Below the pieces are notes generated by a model. It saw nothing but the letters and a program-made list of their open reading frames with translations, did not search any database and was not told the origin of the DNA. A program made the translations under genes and the position numbers. This document shows, in pieces, positions 7,643-16,324 of a stretch of 52,483 nt of DNA. Source of the stretch: Palsa-459 sp035510855 (GTDB taxonomy: Bacteria; Actinomycetota; Acidimicrobiia; Acidimicrobiales; RAAP-2); contig DATKGG010000054.1 in the NCBI GenBank assembly GCA_035510855.1, forward strand, positions 1 through 52,483. The letters are read 5' to 3'. How positions within the stretch are numbered: position 1 is the stretch's first letter; every line of letters begins with the position of its first letter.

Positions 7643-9217
7643 ATGGACGCTGCCGCACCGCCCCGCCCACACGACCAGCTGCACGGGAATCGCTGGATCA
7701 TCCTTGGCTTCCTGGGCCTCGCACAGCTCATGGTCGTGCTCGACGCGACGATCGTGAACATCGCGCTGCCCTCGGCGCAGACGTCGCTCGGGTTCTCGTT
7801 CGTGGACCGCCAGTGGCTGATCACCGCCTACTCGCTCGCATTCGGCAGCATCCTGTTCTTCGGCGGCCGGCTGAGCGACGTGATCGGGCGCAAGACGACG
7901 CTGCAGATCGGACTGCTCGGCTTCGCGGTGGCGTCCGCCATCGGCGGCGCGTCGACGAGCTTCGAGATGCTGGTAGCCGCTCGAGCCATCCAGGGGGCCT
8001 TCGGCGCGATCTTGGCACCCGCCGCGCTCGCGCTGCTCACGACGACGTTCACGAATCCCGACGAGCGTGGCAAGGCATTCGGCATCTACGGATCGATCGC
8101 CGGCGCTGGCGCGGCGGTCGGGCTGCTGCTCGGCGGTGTGCTCACCGAGTACCTCGACTGGCGCTGGACCCTCTACGTCAACCTCTTCTTCGCGGGCATC
8201 GCGATCGTCGGAACCCAGCTTCTCCTCGTTCGCGAGCGCGGCGTGGCGGCGAGGGGCCTCGACGTCCCGAGCACCCTGCTCATCTCGGGCGGCCTCTTCG
8301 GCATCGTCTACGGCCTCAGCCACGCCGCCAACGTCGCGGCGAGCGCGCAAGTGAGCGGCGGATCGGTCACCCTCGCATCGGCGTTCTCGAACGTGACGAC
8401 CATCGCGTGCATCGTGGGAGGCGCCGCGCTCGTGGCCCTGTTCGTCTGGCGCCAGGTGCGGGCAACGCAACCAATGCTGCCGCTCCCGGTGGTCGCCGAT
8501 CGAGCGAGAGGGGGCTCGTTCCTCGCCATCTTCATCGCGGCGTCCTCGATGTTCGCCGTCTTCCTGTTCCTCACCTACTACCTCCAGTACGGCCTTGGGT
8601 ACTCGCCGCTCAAGACGGGGCTGTCGTTCATGCCGATGGTCGTGGCGCTCGTCGTGGCGTCCGCCACCTCCCAGATCGTGCTGTTGCCCCGCCTCGGGCC
8701 GCGCCCGCTCGTGCCCGTGGGCATGGTGTTCGGCGCCACTGGCATGTTCCTTTTCACGCACATCTCCGTGGCGGGCGACTATGCGGCGCAGGTACTCCCG
8801 GCACTGCTCGTGGCGGGCGTCGGCATGGGCGTCATCTTCTCGACGGCGATGAACACTGCGACGGCCCGGGTGCGACCGGAGTACGCGGGCGCCACGTCCG
8901 CGACGGTGAACGTGGTCCAGCAAGTCGGCGGATCGCTCGGCACTGCCCTGCTCTCGACGGTGTCGATCTCTGCGTTCTTGGCCTACCTGACCACGAGCCT
9001 CCACACCGCCGCGAACGTGGGCGCGCACCACCTCTCCAAGGCGGCGTTGGCACAGCTGACCAATGCTGCCCAGGTGCACGGCTACAAGGTCGGCTTCACC
9101 TGGGCGATGGTGATGTTCGCGATCGGCGCGGTCGTGACCCTCATCGTCCTTCCAAGTGGGAAGCCCCAGCGGTTGCCTGCTGACCACGAGCGCGAGCGCG
9201 AGCTCGTCGCAGTCTGA
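7643..9217 (+). CDS. MFS transporter, DHA2 (EmrB/QacA-like) drug:proton antiporter family
   Basis: 524 residues with many hydrophobic segments consistent with 14 transmembrane helices. The first helix carries VVLDATIVNIALP (motif D1), loop 2-3 has GGRLSDVIGRKT (motif A) and helix 5 has a Gly-rich motif C region around GAGAAVGLLLGG. These mark the DHA2 subfamily, which exports drugs and hydrophobic compounds by proton antiport. Substrate unknown; no TetR or MarR regulator is adjacent. The VOC gene starts 11 bp after the stop and may be co-transcribed. Confidence 0.88.
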   Translation: MDAAAPPRPHDQLHGNRWIILGFLGLAQLMVVLDATIVNIALPSAQTSLGFSFVDRQWLITAYSLAFGSILFFGGRLSDVIGRKTTLQIGLLGFAVASAIGGASTSFEMLVAARAIQGAFGAILAPAALALLTTTFTNPDERGKAFGIYGSIAGAGAAVGLLLGGVLTEYLDWRWTLYVNLFFAGIAIVGTQLLLVRERGVAARGLDVPSTLLISGGLFGIVYGLSHAANVAASAQVSGGSVTLASAFSNVTTIACIVGGAALVALFVWRQVRATQPMLPLPVVADRARGGSFLAIFIAASSMFAVFLFLTYYLQYGLGYSPLKTGLSFMPMVVALVVASATSQIVLLPRLGPRPLVPVGMVFGATGMFLFTHISVAGDYAAQVLPALLVAGVGMGVIFSTAMNTATARVRPEYAGATSATVNVVQQVGGSLGTALLSTVSISAFLAYLTTSLHTAANVGAHHLSKAALAQLTNAAQVHGYKVGFTWAMVMFAIGAVVTLIVLPSGKPQRLPADHERERELVAV

Positions 9218-9228
9218 GGAGGTTCACA

Positions 9229-9750
9229 ATGACGGTACGAAGGCTCAACCACGCGGTCCTCTACGTGCGCGACGTCGCGACGTCGGTCGCGTTCTACGAG
9301 CGCGCGCTCGGCTTCGAGGTGATCACCCAGATGCCCAATGCCGCGTTCCTGCGCGCGTCGGGCTCGACCAACGACCACGACCTCGGGCTGTTCGCGATCG
9401 GGGCGCAGGCCGGCCCGAGCGGGGCGGGGACCGCGACGGTCGGGCTCTACCACCTCGCCTGGGAGGTCGAGACCCTCGCCCAGCTCCGCGACCTCCGCGA
9501 GACGCTCACGTCGATGGGTGCGCTCGTGGGGGAGACGGACCACTCGACGACCAAGTCGCTCTACGCGCACGACCCCGACGGCCTCGAGTTCGAGGTGTGC
9601 TGGATCGTGCCGGCGGACCGCCTGGACGACGCGATCAAGGACGGCACCATGGAGCTCCGTCAGCTCGACCTCGACGCCGAGCTCGCACGGTTCGGCGCCG
9701 ACACCGTGGGCGGCCTCGGCGTCAGCTGGCCCGTGACGTCGAGCGGCTGA
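9229..9750 (+). CDS. VOC-superfamily protein (glyoxalase/extradiol dioxygenase-like)
   Basis: 173 residues with an AGGAGG ribosome site just upstream. Two beta-alpha-beta-beta-beta modules carry the usual metal ligands: His in LNHAVLYV, His in LYHLAWEV, and Glu in DPDGLEFEVCW. The layout resembles CatE-like catechol 2,3-dioxygenase relatives. Reaction and substrate unknown. It follows the exporter gene closely and could modify the same type of compound, but that is a guess. Confidence 0.8.
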   Translation: MTVRRLNHAVLYVRDVATSVAFYERALGFEVITQMPNAAFLRASGSTNDHDLGLFAIGAQAGPSGAGTATVGLYHLAWEVETLAQLRDLRETLTSMGALVGETDHSTTKSLYAHDPDGLEFEVCWIVPADRLDDAIKDGTMELRQLDLDAELARFGADTVGGLGVSWPVTSSG

Positions 9751-9751
9751 C

Positions 9752-10468
9752 TCAGACGATCGGCCACGGCCACGGCGGATAGTGGCCCCGTGACTCGGGC
9801 TCGGGCAGCACGCCCGTCGCGACCAGACCCTCGGCCCGGCGCTGCGTGGCGGCCACCTCCTCGGAAGCGAGCAGCCCGCGCAGCACCTCGACGTCGCCGT
9901 CGGCCACGGCACCGAGTCGCTCGAGGATCGCCGGGTCGATCGGGTCGAGCGCGAACTCCCAGATCACGGTGCGCAGCTTGTCGTCCACGTTGAAGCACAG
10001 GCCGTTGTCGATCGCCCAGCACCGGGCGTCCTCCAAGAGCACGTGGCCGGACTTTCGATCCGTGTTGTTCGCGACGACGTCGAACGCGGCGAGCGCTCGG
10101 AACCAGTCGGCGAGCGACGGGTCGTCGCGCAGCGTGAGGTAGTGCTCGACCCCGTCTTCATGGACCCACCGCTGCACGGAGCCGGGTCCGTAGTCGGCGT
10201 CGTCACGGGCGACGGTGAGTGGCACGCAGCCGGTGCCGAGCAGGCGATCGAGCTCGAAGGCCGCCACCTCCCGGCGCCACAGCCCTGGCGGGAAGTCCCA
10301 GAGGGCGCGCTCGCCGCGCTCTGGCTTGTACACCGCGAGCAGCTCGTCGGTCCCGAGCCGTGCCGTGACGAGCAGCGTCGCGTTGGACGAGTCGGGGATC
10401 CGACCATGGATCTCGAGGGCGCCCTCGGTGAGGACCTCGGCCGCGCGGTCCGCGTCGAGCTCGCTCAC
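9752..10468 (-). CDS. SCO1664-family protein (PI3/4-kinase-like fold)
   Basis: 238 residues from the GTG at 10468, which overlaps the DUF3090 stop as GTGA; the longer frame upstream is not coding. Diagnostic stretches are ELLAVYKPERGERALWDFP, DVVANNTDRKSGHVLL and CWAIDNGLCFN. The NTDRK and DNG pieces resemble the catalytic loop and metal-binding motif of phosphoinositide-kinase-like enzymes. In actinobacteria this family travels with DUF3090 and an MSMEG_4193-type phosphomutase-like protein, and that is exactly the arrangement here. Biochemical role not established. The end is convergent with the VOC gene, with one base between them. Confidence 0.82.
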   Translation of the reverse strand: MSELDADRAAEVLTEGALEIHGRIPDSSNATLLVTARLGTDELLAVYKPERGERALWDFPPGLWRREVAAFELDRLLGTGCVPLTVARDDADYGPGSVQRWVHEDGVEHYLTLRDDPSLADWFRALAAFDVVANNTDRKSGHVLLEDARCWAIDNGLCFNVDDKLRTVIWEFALDPIDPAILERLGAVADGDVEVLRGLLASEEVAATQRRAEGLVATGVLPEPESRGHYPPWPWPIV

Positions 10469-10947
10469 CGAATCGGCGCGTGGTGGCCGTTCGTCCTCGG
10501 GCAGTCGTGGCCGCGGGGGTCGAGTGGCAGCCCGCACAGCGGGCAGGGCGGACGCCCGGCCTCGATCAGCTGCACCGCGCGGATGGCGAAGGCCGCGGCC
10601 TGCTCGGCGGTGAGCGTCACGAACAGGGAGTCGCCACCTTCCTCGACCGGCTCGATCGCGACGTCGATCGTGGCCGCCTCCTCGTCGAGGGCGACGGTGA
10701 TCTCGCCGGCGACGAGGTCGATCTCGTACTCGGGCTCGAGCTCGACGTCCATCTCGAGCGCCTCGGGCCGTGCCATCGAGCGCACGACCCTCGCCAACCA
10801 CGACGCGAGGATCGCGACTTGGTCCTTCTCGACCTTCACGACCACGAGGCGGCGGCCCTCGCGGACCTGGAGCAGGAACAGCCGCTCGCCGACGTCGCCG
10901 ATCGCCCCGACAGCGATGCGCTCGGGATGCTCGAGCCGGTGGATCAC
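10465..10947 (-). CDS. DUF3090 family protein
   Basis: 160 residues from the GTG at 10947 (VIHRLEHPERI), which overlaps the upstream phosphatase stop as GTGA. The body is mostly beta with LVVVKVEKDQV, and the C-terminus has a small zinc-ribbon-like cluster: CPLCGLPLDP then CP near the end. It is the middle gene of the actinobacterial phosphomutase-like / DUF3090 / SCO1664 trio. Function unknown; the conserved 4-bp overlaps suggest the three proteins are made together. Confidence 0.8.
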   Translation of the reverse strand: MIHRLEHPERIAVGAIGDVGERLFLLQVREGRRLVVVKVEKDQVAILASWLARVVRSMARPEALEMDVELEPEYEIDLVAGEITVALDEEAATIDVAIEPVEEGGDSLFVTLTAEQAAAFAIRAVQLIEAGRPPCPLCGLPLDPRGHDCPRTNGHHAPIR

Positions 10948-11591
10948 GACGGCGCCAACCCGGCCAGATCGGCGAGCGAGTTCACGCACAGCACGATCGG
11001 CGCCCCCTCGCCGACGACGAGGACCGTGACCGAGCACGTCGACACGACGGTTCGCTGGAACAGGTCGAGGGGGATGCCGAGCGCGGCCGCGACGATCGCC
11101 TTGATCGGGTCGGCGTGGCTGACCGCGACGATCGTCTCGCCCCGGTGCCGCGCGCCGAGCTCCACGACCGCGTCCCAGCAGCGCGCCTGGAGCTCACTGA
11201 ACGACTCACCCCTCGGGAACCGAAAGACGCTCGGCGTCAGCTGGACCGAGCGCCACTCCCGGCGCCGGCGAAGCGCGGAGAGCCTCGCTCCCGTCCAGTC
11301 CCCGAAGTCGCACTCCAAGAGCCCCGGGGCGGTGCGGACGCGCAGATGCAGGGCCTTCGCGATGGGGGCGGCGGTCTCCATGGCGCGCTCGAGCGGCGAC
11401 GCGTAGACGGCGCTCGGGGGCCTCGGCAGCGCCGCGATTTGCGCCGCGACCGCGTGGGCCTGCTCGGTGCCGCGGTCTGAGAGGTGCAGCCCGGGCGCTC
11501 GGCCCGGGAGGACCTTGCCGGTTGTCGCGGTGGTCCCGTGCCGCACGAGCACGACGGTGCTGGGTCGGTGCACGGCGCGGCCGGCGGGCAT
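10944..11591 (-). CDS. Histidine phosphatase family protein (MSMEG_4193-like phosphomutase-like)
   Basis: 215 residues. The N-terminal VVLVRHGTTATTG contains the RHG catalytic histidine. Also present are ASPLERAMETA, the acid-region ECDFGDWTG, and the second catalytic histidine in VAVSHADPIKA. The fold is that of phosphoglycerate-mutase/histidine phosphatases. This subgroup is known from its association with DUF3090 and SCO1664-like genes, which follow here with GTGA overlaps. Substrate unknown. Confidence 0.85.
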   Translation of the reverse strand: MPAGRAVHRPSTVVLVRHGTTATTGKVLPGRAPGLHLSDRGTEQAHAVAAQIAALPRPPSAVYASPLERAMETAAPIAKALHLRVRTAPGLLECDFGDWTGARLSALRRRREWRSVQLTPSVFRFPRGESFSELQARCWDAVVELGARHRGETIVAVSHADPIKAIVAAALGIPLDLFQRTVVSTCSVTVLVVGEGAPIVLCVNSLADLAGLAPS

Positions 11592-11598
11592 CGTGGGG

Positions 11599-12723
11599 TC
11601 AGGCCACCGGCGCGGGCAGACGGCTCGGGGCCGCGACCGCCGTGGCGGGCCACCGCCGCCGACTCACGCGCGAGAGCTTGCGCATGAGCGCGATCGCCCC
11701 GGGGTCGTCGTCGCCGGGGCGCAGCTCGACGGCCCCGTCGCGAACCATCGATGCGAGCAGGTCGCGGCCGCGGTCCGTGCGGACGACGACGAGCGTCCAG
11801 TCGTTGAACTCGCCGATGCCGCCCGTCGACAGGTCGGCGTGCTCGGCGGCGAAGTCGGGGCACTCCTTGCAGCCCTCTCTGGTCCAGGCGTGGGCCTCTT
11901 TGAGGGGCACCTCGAGGTAGCCGCCGTCGGTGAGCCACAGCTGGAAGACGCCCTTGATGTTCATCTTCGTGATCTGGTCCCGGGTGATGCCGTACTTCGC
12001 CTCGAACAGCTCCTCGAAGATCTTGTCGTCGAAGGTCTTGGAGCACATCAGCCCGATCGTGAGCGAGAGCCGGCGCGCGATCTTGCCGGCCTTGCGAGCG
12101 CCCATCGCCCCAGGAGCGGAGGTCATGCACCCCATGCCGACGAGGCAGAGCCGCTCGAAGCCCTGCTCGACCGCCGCGGGGTACGCGAGGAGGTTCGCCG
12201 AGTAGGTGTAGCGCGAGCCGGATGTCGCGAGCACCTCGTCGCGTGTGCGGACGACGGCCGGCACCGCGCGCCAGGTGGACCCGTCGCCCTCGAGCGCCGA
12301 GACGAGCGCCGCGTCGATCTCGTCATGCTCGAGCGCGTAGACGAGCAGAGCGGCGACGAAGCCCCCGTCCTGGCCCGCCGCGGCGAGCTCGGGGTCCGTC
12401 GCCCTCGCGAGGACCACGTCGGCAGCGACGCCGGCGACCTCGTCGTCGGTGCGCACCCGCCCGAAGCGGAACGTGTCGACCTCGGGCTCCCAGTCCCGGA
12501 ACCGCGGGCACGCCCGGGTGCACAGGGTGCAGCCCTTCTCGCCGTGCGTGCAGTTCTCCGGGCCGCCCTCGGCGTCGACGTGGAACGGCCGGTAGGTCCC
12601 GTCCGCGGTGTCGTAGCCGAGCACGTCGTAGGGGCAGGCGACGATGCACGCCGCGCACCCCGTGCACAGCCCCGACGTCACGACCTCTTGGAAGAGCTCC
12701 TTCCACTGCGGTTTGTCAACCAT
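11599..12723 (-). CDS. FrhB-like coenzyme F420 hydrogenase/dehydrogenase beta-subunit family protein
   Basis: 374 residues from the ATG at 12723 (MVDKPQWKELF); 12 further upstream codons are possible. The N-terminus binds Fe-S clusters: GLCTGCAACIVACP, with a second cysteine set around CTLCTRACPRF. The rest matches the FrhB/FdhB family, which binds FAD and F420 and passes electrons between F420H2, flavin and Fe-S centres. No hydrogenase subunits are nearby, so it is a stand-alone oxidoreductase as found in many F420-using actinobacteria. The stop is 7 bp before the phosphatase gene, so it may lead that operon. The redox partner is unknown. Confidence 0.8.
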   Translation of the reverse strand: MVDKPQWKELFQEVVTSGLCTGCAACIVACPYDVLGYDTADGTYRPFHVDAEGGPENCTHGEKGCTLCTRACPRFRDWEPEVDTFRFGRVRTDDEVAGVAADVVLARATDPELAAAGQDGGFVAALLVYALEHDEIDAALVSALEGDGSTWRAVPAVVRTRDEVLATSGSRYTYSANLLAYPAAVEQGFERLCLVGMGCMTSAPGAMGARKAGKIARRLSLTIGLMCSKTFDDKIFEELFEAKYGITRDQITKMNIKGVFQLWLTDGGYLEVPLKEAHAWTREGCKECPDFAAEHADLSTGGIGEFNDWTLVVVRTDRGRDLLASMVRDGAVELRPGDDDPGAIALMRKLSRVSRRRWPATAVAAPSRLPAPVA

Positions 12724-12765
12724 CAGGCCAACCTTACCGACGAGCCCCAGCGGGGCCAAAGGAGC

Positions 12766-13869
12766 TCACGGCGCCCCGTCGAGCATGTCGGTGAGCCCCG
12801 AGGGCGAGTGCGGGCCGATCACCAGCTGCTCGAGGACGCCGATGCCCCGCCGCTCCCCCCAGGTGGCGAGCACGACCTGCTGGACATGGACGTCGTGGAG
12901 CGAGACCGTGTCGAGCTCGGCGGTGCCGTGCACCTCGCCGGCGACGACGAGCCCGCCGTGGAAGCGACCGTGCCCATAGACGGGGTGCATGTAGCCCGCG
13001 CCACGCATCCGGAACGTGAGCATGGGCTCGAGCTCGATGCTCGACGCGGGCCGGCCCGGCATCTCGATGCGCAACGCCGCGCTCGCGGATCGCCGCAGCC
13101 CGCGCTCGAAGCACACCTCGTGGGTGGCGGCCGTCGCGTGCTGCACGCCTCGCGCGTCGACGGGGCTCGCGCCGGGTGCGAGGAGGTCGAGTGCGGCGGC
13201 GGTCGTGCTCCAGGCCACGCCGTTGGCATCCTCGAAGGTGGTGAAGTGGAAGCCGCCGTCACCGAAGTTGAGCGGGGCCCACAAGAAGAACAGCTGCGGC
13301 GCGTTGGGCGACGGCGCGGCGGCGACCCGATCGCCGACGGGCCGGACGCCCCAGGACCGGTCCTTCGTGCCGTAGGTCGTGGTGGCGCCGAGGTCGATCC
13401 GCTCGCCGTCGACCTCGAGCCACCCCGTCCACATCCCGAGCTGCGTCGCCCTTGTCACGTCCATGAACACCCGCGCGCCGTCGTAGCGGGTCTGGCGGGG
13501 CTCTTCGAGCGCGACGGTGCGCGCGGTGAAGGTCAGGGCTGCGCGGAGCCCCTGGTCCGGCGCGTCGACGTGCACCGTGGCCACGCGCATCGGCTCGACG
13601 AGCTCGATCGAGATGGGCCCGACCCGGGTCGCGCGACCCTCGATCACCCCGGAGGCGAACACGGATCGCTGCACGCCGTGGCGCACGGTGCCGAGTGCGG
13701 CGTCCACGACGCCGCGATTCGGGTAGAGGCCGAGCGCGATGCCGAAGTACAGGTCCTCTCGGTACCCGTTGAACCAGAAACGGTCGTAGGCGTCCGGATG
13801 TCCGCCCATCGAGTGGGCGAGCGACGTGGGTGCCTGGTGGACCGGCAGGTCGTCGAGCTCGAGCAGCAT
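12766..13869 (-). CDS. Uncharacterised protein, possibly AttH/CrtC-like lipocalin fold
   Basis: 367 residues from the ATG at 13869, which overlaps the stop of the phosphotransferase gene (ATGA). The protein is rich in aromatic and beta-type segments such as WFNGYREDLYFGIALG, TTTYGTKDRSWGVRP and LFFLWAPLNFGDGG. The repeated Trp/Gly pattern with a RSWG-like motif resembles AttH/CrtC-type lipocalin-fold proteins, some of which hydrate or bind hydrophobic isoprenoids or lipids. The assignment is tentative. No signal peptide. Tight coupling to a small-molecule kinase gene suggests the two act on one substrate. Confidence 0.5.
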   Translation of the reverse strand: MLLELDDLPVHQAPTSLAHSMGGHPDAYDRFWFNGYREDLYFGIALGLYPNRGVVDAALGTVRHGVQRSVFASGVIEGRATRVGPISIELVEPMRVATVHVDAPDQGLRAALTFTARTVALEEPRQTRYDGARVFMDVTRATQLGMWTGWLEVDGERIDLGATTTYGTKDRSWGVRPVGDRVAAAPSPNAPQLFFLWAPLNFGDGGFHFTTFEDANGVAWSTTAAALDLLAPGASPVDARGVQHATAATHEVCFERGLRRSASAALRIEMPGRPASSIELEPMLTFRMRGAGYMHPVYGHGRFHGGLVVAGEVHGTAELDTVSLHDVHVQQVVLATWGERRGIGVLEQLVIGPHSPSGLTDMLDGAP

Positions 13870-14933
13870 CAGGTCTCCAGCCGCGCGCGGGCGTCGAGGT
13901 CCTCGATGGCCACGGTGCCCCGCTCGATCATGGTGAGGAACATCGCGTCGCCGCGCTCGGTGCGGACCACCAGCATCGCCGAGCACACGAGCATGACGAC
14001 GCCCTGGAAGGCGTGCCACGCGTAGTCGTCAAACAGACTCTGCGCGCTGTAGTCAGCGACGCCCTGTGCGTGCAGCCGGTCGTGGTAGGTCGCGAGCAGC
14101 TCGTGCTCGGTGCGGCGGCGGACCTCTGGCTCGAGGCTCGTGGTGAGCAGGTAGGCGAGGTCGAGTGCACCGCAGCCATGCGCGACGGTCTGCCAGTCGA
14201 CCGTCGCCATCGGCACCGTGCCCCCACGTCCGCCGAAGATGAGGTTGTCCGTCCGGAAGTCGCCGTGGATGACCGTCTGCGGCCCGCCGCGCCCCGCGAG
14301 GTACGTGCCGAGACGGGGCACGAGCCACTCGATCACCGAGCGGGTGGGTGACGTGACCTGGTCGCCGTAGCGATCGAGAAAGCCGGTGAAGAGCGCCGGG
14401 ACCAGCTGGAGATAGAGAGGACGGAGGGAGTCGGCCACGTCGTCGGCGAAGCAGAGCCCTCGAGAGGCTTCGCCCCACATCGGCCCGTGCAGACCAGCGA
14501 GCTCGGTTACCGCGACCGCCGCCAGCCCCCGAGACAGTCCCACGAGCTGGTCGGACGTCTGGGCGGGCAGCATGCTCTCGAGGACGAGAAGGAATCCGCC
14601 GGTGGCTGCGTCGAACGTCGAGGCGAAGCACGTCGGCGTTCGGATCGCCACGTCGGACGCGACGAGCTCATAGAACCGGACCTCGCGCTCATACAGGTGC
14701 TGGGCGTTCGCGGTCGCGAGGCTCGTTGGATCCGACGACGGGCCTTTGACGACAACGCCGACCGTGCCGTCGCGGCCCTCGATGGTGAGGTCCAGGTGCC
14801 AGCACGACGCGACCTGGCCCGCACCAACTCGTCGTCGCTCGATTGACACCACGTCAGCTCCGTTGGTGATCGGGCTGTGGCGGAGCAGCTCGGTCACGGT
14901 CACGGAATCGAGCTCGTCGACGGCACACAGCAT
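13869..14933 (-). CDS. APH/EcK-like phosphotransferase
   Basis: 354 residues. The kinase-like fold is shown by the Brenner motif VIHGDFRTDNLIFG (catalytic Asp and Asn) and ATVDWQTV (metal-binding Asp). An N-terminal GVVVKGPSSDP segment may hold the ATP-binding Lys. Relatives include aminoglycoside phosphotransferases and small-molecule (including ecdysteroid-like) kinases. Antibiotic resistance is not implied. It overlaps the following hypothetical gene by 3 bp. The region between it and the divergent dedA (14934-15026) should hold promoters for both. Confidence 0.8.
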   Translation of the reverse strand: MLCAVDELDSVTVTELLRHSPITNGADVVSIERRRVGAGQVASCWHLDLTIEGRDGTVGVVVKGPSSDPTSLATANAQHLYEREVRFYELVASDVAIRTPTCFASTFDAATGGFLLVLESMLPAQTSDQLVGLSRGLAAVAVTELAGLHGPMWGEASRGLCFADDVADSLRPLYLQLVPALFTGFLDRYGDQVTSPTRSVIEWLVPRLGTYLAGRGGPQTVIHGDFRTDNLIFGGRGGTVPMATVDWQTVAHGCGALDLAYLLTTSLEPEVRRRTEHELLATYHDRLHAQGVADYSAQSLFDDYAWHAFQGVVMLVCSAMLVVRTERGDAMFLTMIERGTVAIEDLDARARLET

Positions 14934-15026
14934 TCGGCCACCCCCGTGCGCACGCTACCAACGAGGACGACTCGCACTTCTGCGCGGGTGTCGGGGCACG
15001 ACGTCGCCGTCGGGAAGAATGCGGCG

Positions 15027-15674
15027 ATGCAGAGCTTCATCACCCAACACCTCCAGAGCTCGGGCTACCCCGCCCTGTTCGTGCTCGCACTCCTCGGGGC
15101 AATGTGCATACCGATTCCCTCAGAGATCACCTTCGGCCTCGCCGGTGCGCTCTGCTCGTCGTCGTACGTCCTCGCGACTGGCGGGTCGCACCGGCACCTG
15201 ACGCTGTGGGAGGTCATCGTCGTCGGGACGGTCGCGACGATCGTGGGCGCGACGATTGCCTATGTGGTGGGGCGATTCGGTGGCCGGGCGTTCGTGGACA
15301 GGTACGGCCGCTACGTGCTGCTGAGCCACGACGATCTCGATCGGACCGAGCGACTGTTCTCGAGGTGGGGCGACGGGCTCGTCGGCGTCGGACAGGTCAT
15401 CCCGCTGCTCCGAGCGTTCGTCGGCTTCGGCGCCGGTGTCGCCCGCGTCAGAGCAGTGCCGTTCCTCGTGCTCACCACGCTCGGCGCCGCCGCGTGGGTG
15501 AGCCTGATCTCGGTCATCGGCTATGAGGCCAGCGGCAACTACGAGCACGTGGTGCGCTGGTTCGGCGGCGCGGGCTACGTGCTCGCCGCGATCGTGGTCA
15601 TCGTGATCGTCGTCGGCATCGTGCACCGCTGGCGTCGCTACCACGAGGCCCAGGCGCGTCGCGCGAGGCCCTGA
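15027..15674 (+). CDS. DedA-family membrane protein
   Basis: 215 residues from the ATG at 15027; the frame extends upstream to 14877 but runs across the divergent promoter region. Family marks include MCIPIPSEITFGLAGAL, the Gly-rich GRFGGRAFVDRYGRYVLL and the RAFVGFGAGVARV region, with about five hydrophobic segments. DedA/TMEM41-type proteins help recycle lipid carriers or flip phospholipids and affect membrane-potential tolerance. The C-terminus is short and basic. It converges with bcp (3 bp between the stops). Confidence 0.88.
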   Translation: MQSFITQHLQSSGYPALFVLALLGAMCIPIPSEITFGLAGALCSSSYVLATGGSHRHLTLWEVIVVGTVATIVGATIAYVVGRFGGRAFVDRYGRYVLLSHDDLDRTERLFSRWGDGLVGVGQVIPLLRAFVGFGAGVARVRAVPFLVLTTLGAAAWVSLISVIGYEASGNYEHVVRWFGGAGYVLAAIVVIVIVVGIVHRWRRYHEAQARRARP

Positions 15675-15677
15675 GCC

Positions 15678-16148
15678 TCACTCGAGCGCTGCTGCCGCCT
15701 CGAGGACCTTGGCGGCGTGGCCGTCGGCCTTGACCGAGTACCACGCGCGCGCGATCCTCCCGCGACCGTCGATGAGGAACGTCGAGCGGATCACGCCGAC
15801 GGACTTCTTGCCGTAGAGGGTCTTCTCCCCCCATGCGCCGTACTTCTCCATCACTGCGTGCGTGGGGTCGGACAGCAGCGGGAAACCCAGCTTGTACTTC
15901 GCGATGAACTTCGCGTGCTTCTCCGCGCCGTCGGGCGAGATGCCGAGGACCGCGACGTCGGCGCGGTCGAACGCGCGCAGGTTGTCGTTGAACTGGCAGG
16001 CCTCCTTGGTGCATCCCGGGGTGTCGTCCGCCGGATAGAAGTACACGACGACGATTCGACCCGCGAGGTCCTTGAGCGAGACCTTGGTGCCCTGCGCGTC
16101 GGGGAGCGTGAACGCCGGTGCCTTGGAGCCCGCTTCGAGTCGTGCCAT
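15678..16148 (-). CDS. bcp: Thioredoxin-dependent peroxiredoxin, BCP/PrxQ type
   Basis: 156 residues from the ATG at 16148; the longer frame upstream lies in the intergenic region. The peroxidatic cysteine is Cys46 in DDTPGCTKEAC, with the resolving Cys51 five residues later, the typical atypical 2-Cys BCP arrangement. APAFTLPDAQG and FPLLSDPTHAV are further family blocks. It reduces hydroperoxides using thioredoxin in the cytoplasm. It diverges from the DEAD-box helicase across about 200 bp that holds a GTGACA direct repeat. Confidence 0.94.
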   Translation of the reverse strand: MARLEAGSKAPAFTLPDAQGTKVSLKDLAGRIVVVYFYPADDTPGCTKEACQFNDNLRAFDRADVAVLGISPDGAEKHAKFIAKYKLGFPLLSDPTHAVMEKYGAWGEKTLYGKKSVGVIRSTFLIDGRGRIARAWYSVKADGHAAKVLEAAAALE

Positions 16149-16205
16149 GTCCGAACCCCTCTCGTCGAGACCGGATGCTAGGACGGCACGACGCCGCGGA
16201 CGACC

Positions 16206-16222
16206 GTGACAAACCTGTGACA
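16206..16222. promoter_or_regulatory. GTGACA direct repeat, 11-bp phasing
   Basis: GTGACA occurs at 16206-16211 and again at 16217-16222, one helical turn apart, between divergent bcp and the helicase gene. Same-face tandem hexamers are the layout used by OmpR-type response regulators such as MtrA. The regulator is not identified. Confidence 0.4.
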
Positions 16223-16273
16223 GCAGTCCATGGCGCCTGATCGTGAGATCGAACCGGTAGGCTTGCCTCGCCG

Positions 16274-16324
16274 CCCTTGGACTCAAGGGTGTGCGGGCCC
16301 AGGACACCTCTGTCACGTGGGCCC
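16274..16324 (+). promoter_or_regulatory. Two tandem hairpins in DEAD-box helicase leader
   Basis: Stem 1 is CCCTTG-GACT-CAAGGG (16274-16289). Stem 2 is GGGCCCA (16295-16301) with TGGGCCC (16318-16324), enclosing an inner GACA-CCTC-TGTC stem. A TAGGCT -10-like hexamer at 16258-16263 would start transcription just before stem 1. They end about 27 bp before the ATG and could be a structured, possibly temperature- or helicase-sensitive leader. Confidence 0.45.

Noticed and set aside
11467..14025. An 852-residue plus-strand open frame
   Set aside because: Antisense to the histidine phosphatase, FrhB-like and lipocalin-like genes, which carry clear motifs.
13869..14933. Aminoglycoside resistance gene
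   Set aside because: Only the general APH/EcK kinase fold is seen; there is no resistance-type motif set or mobile context.
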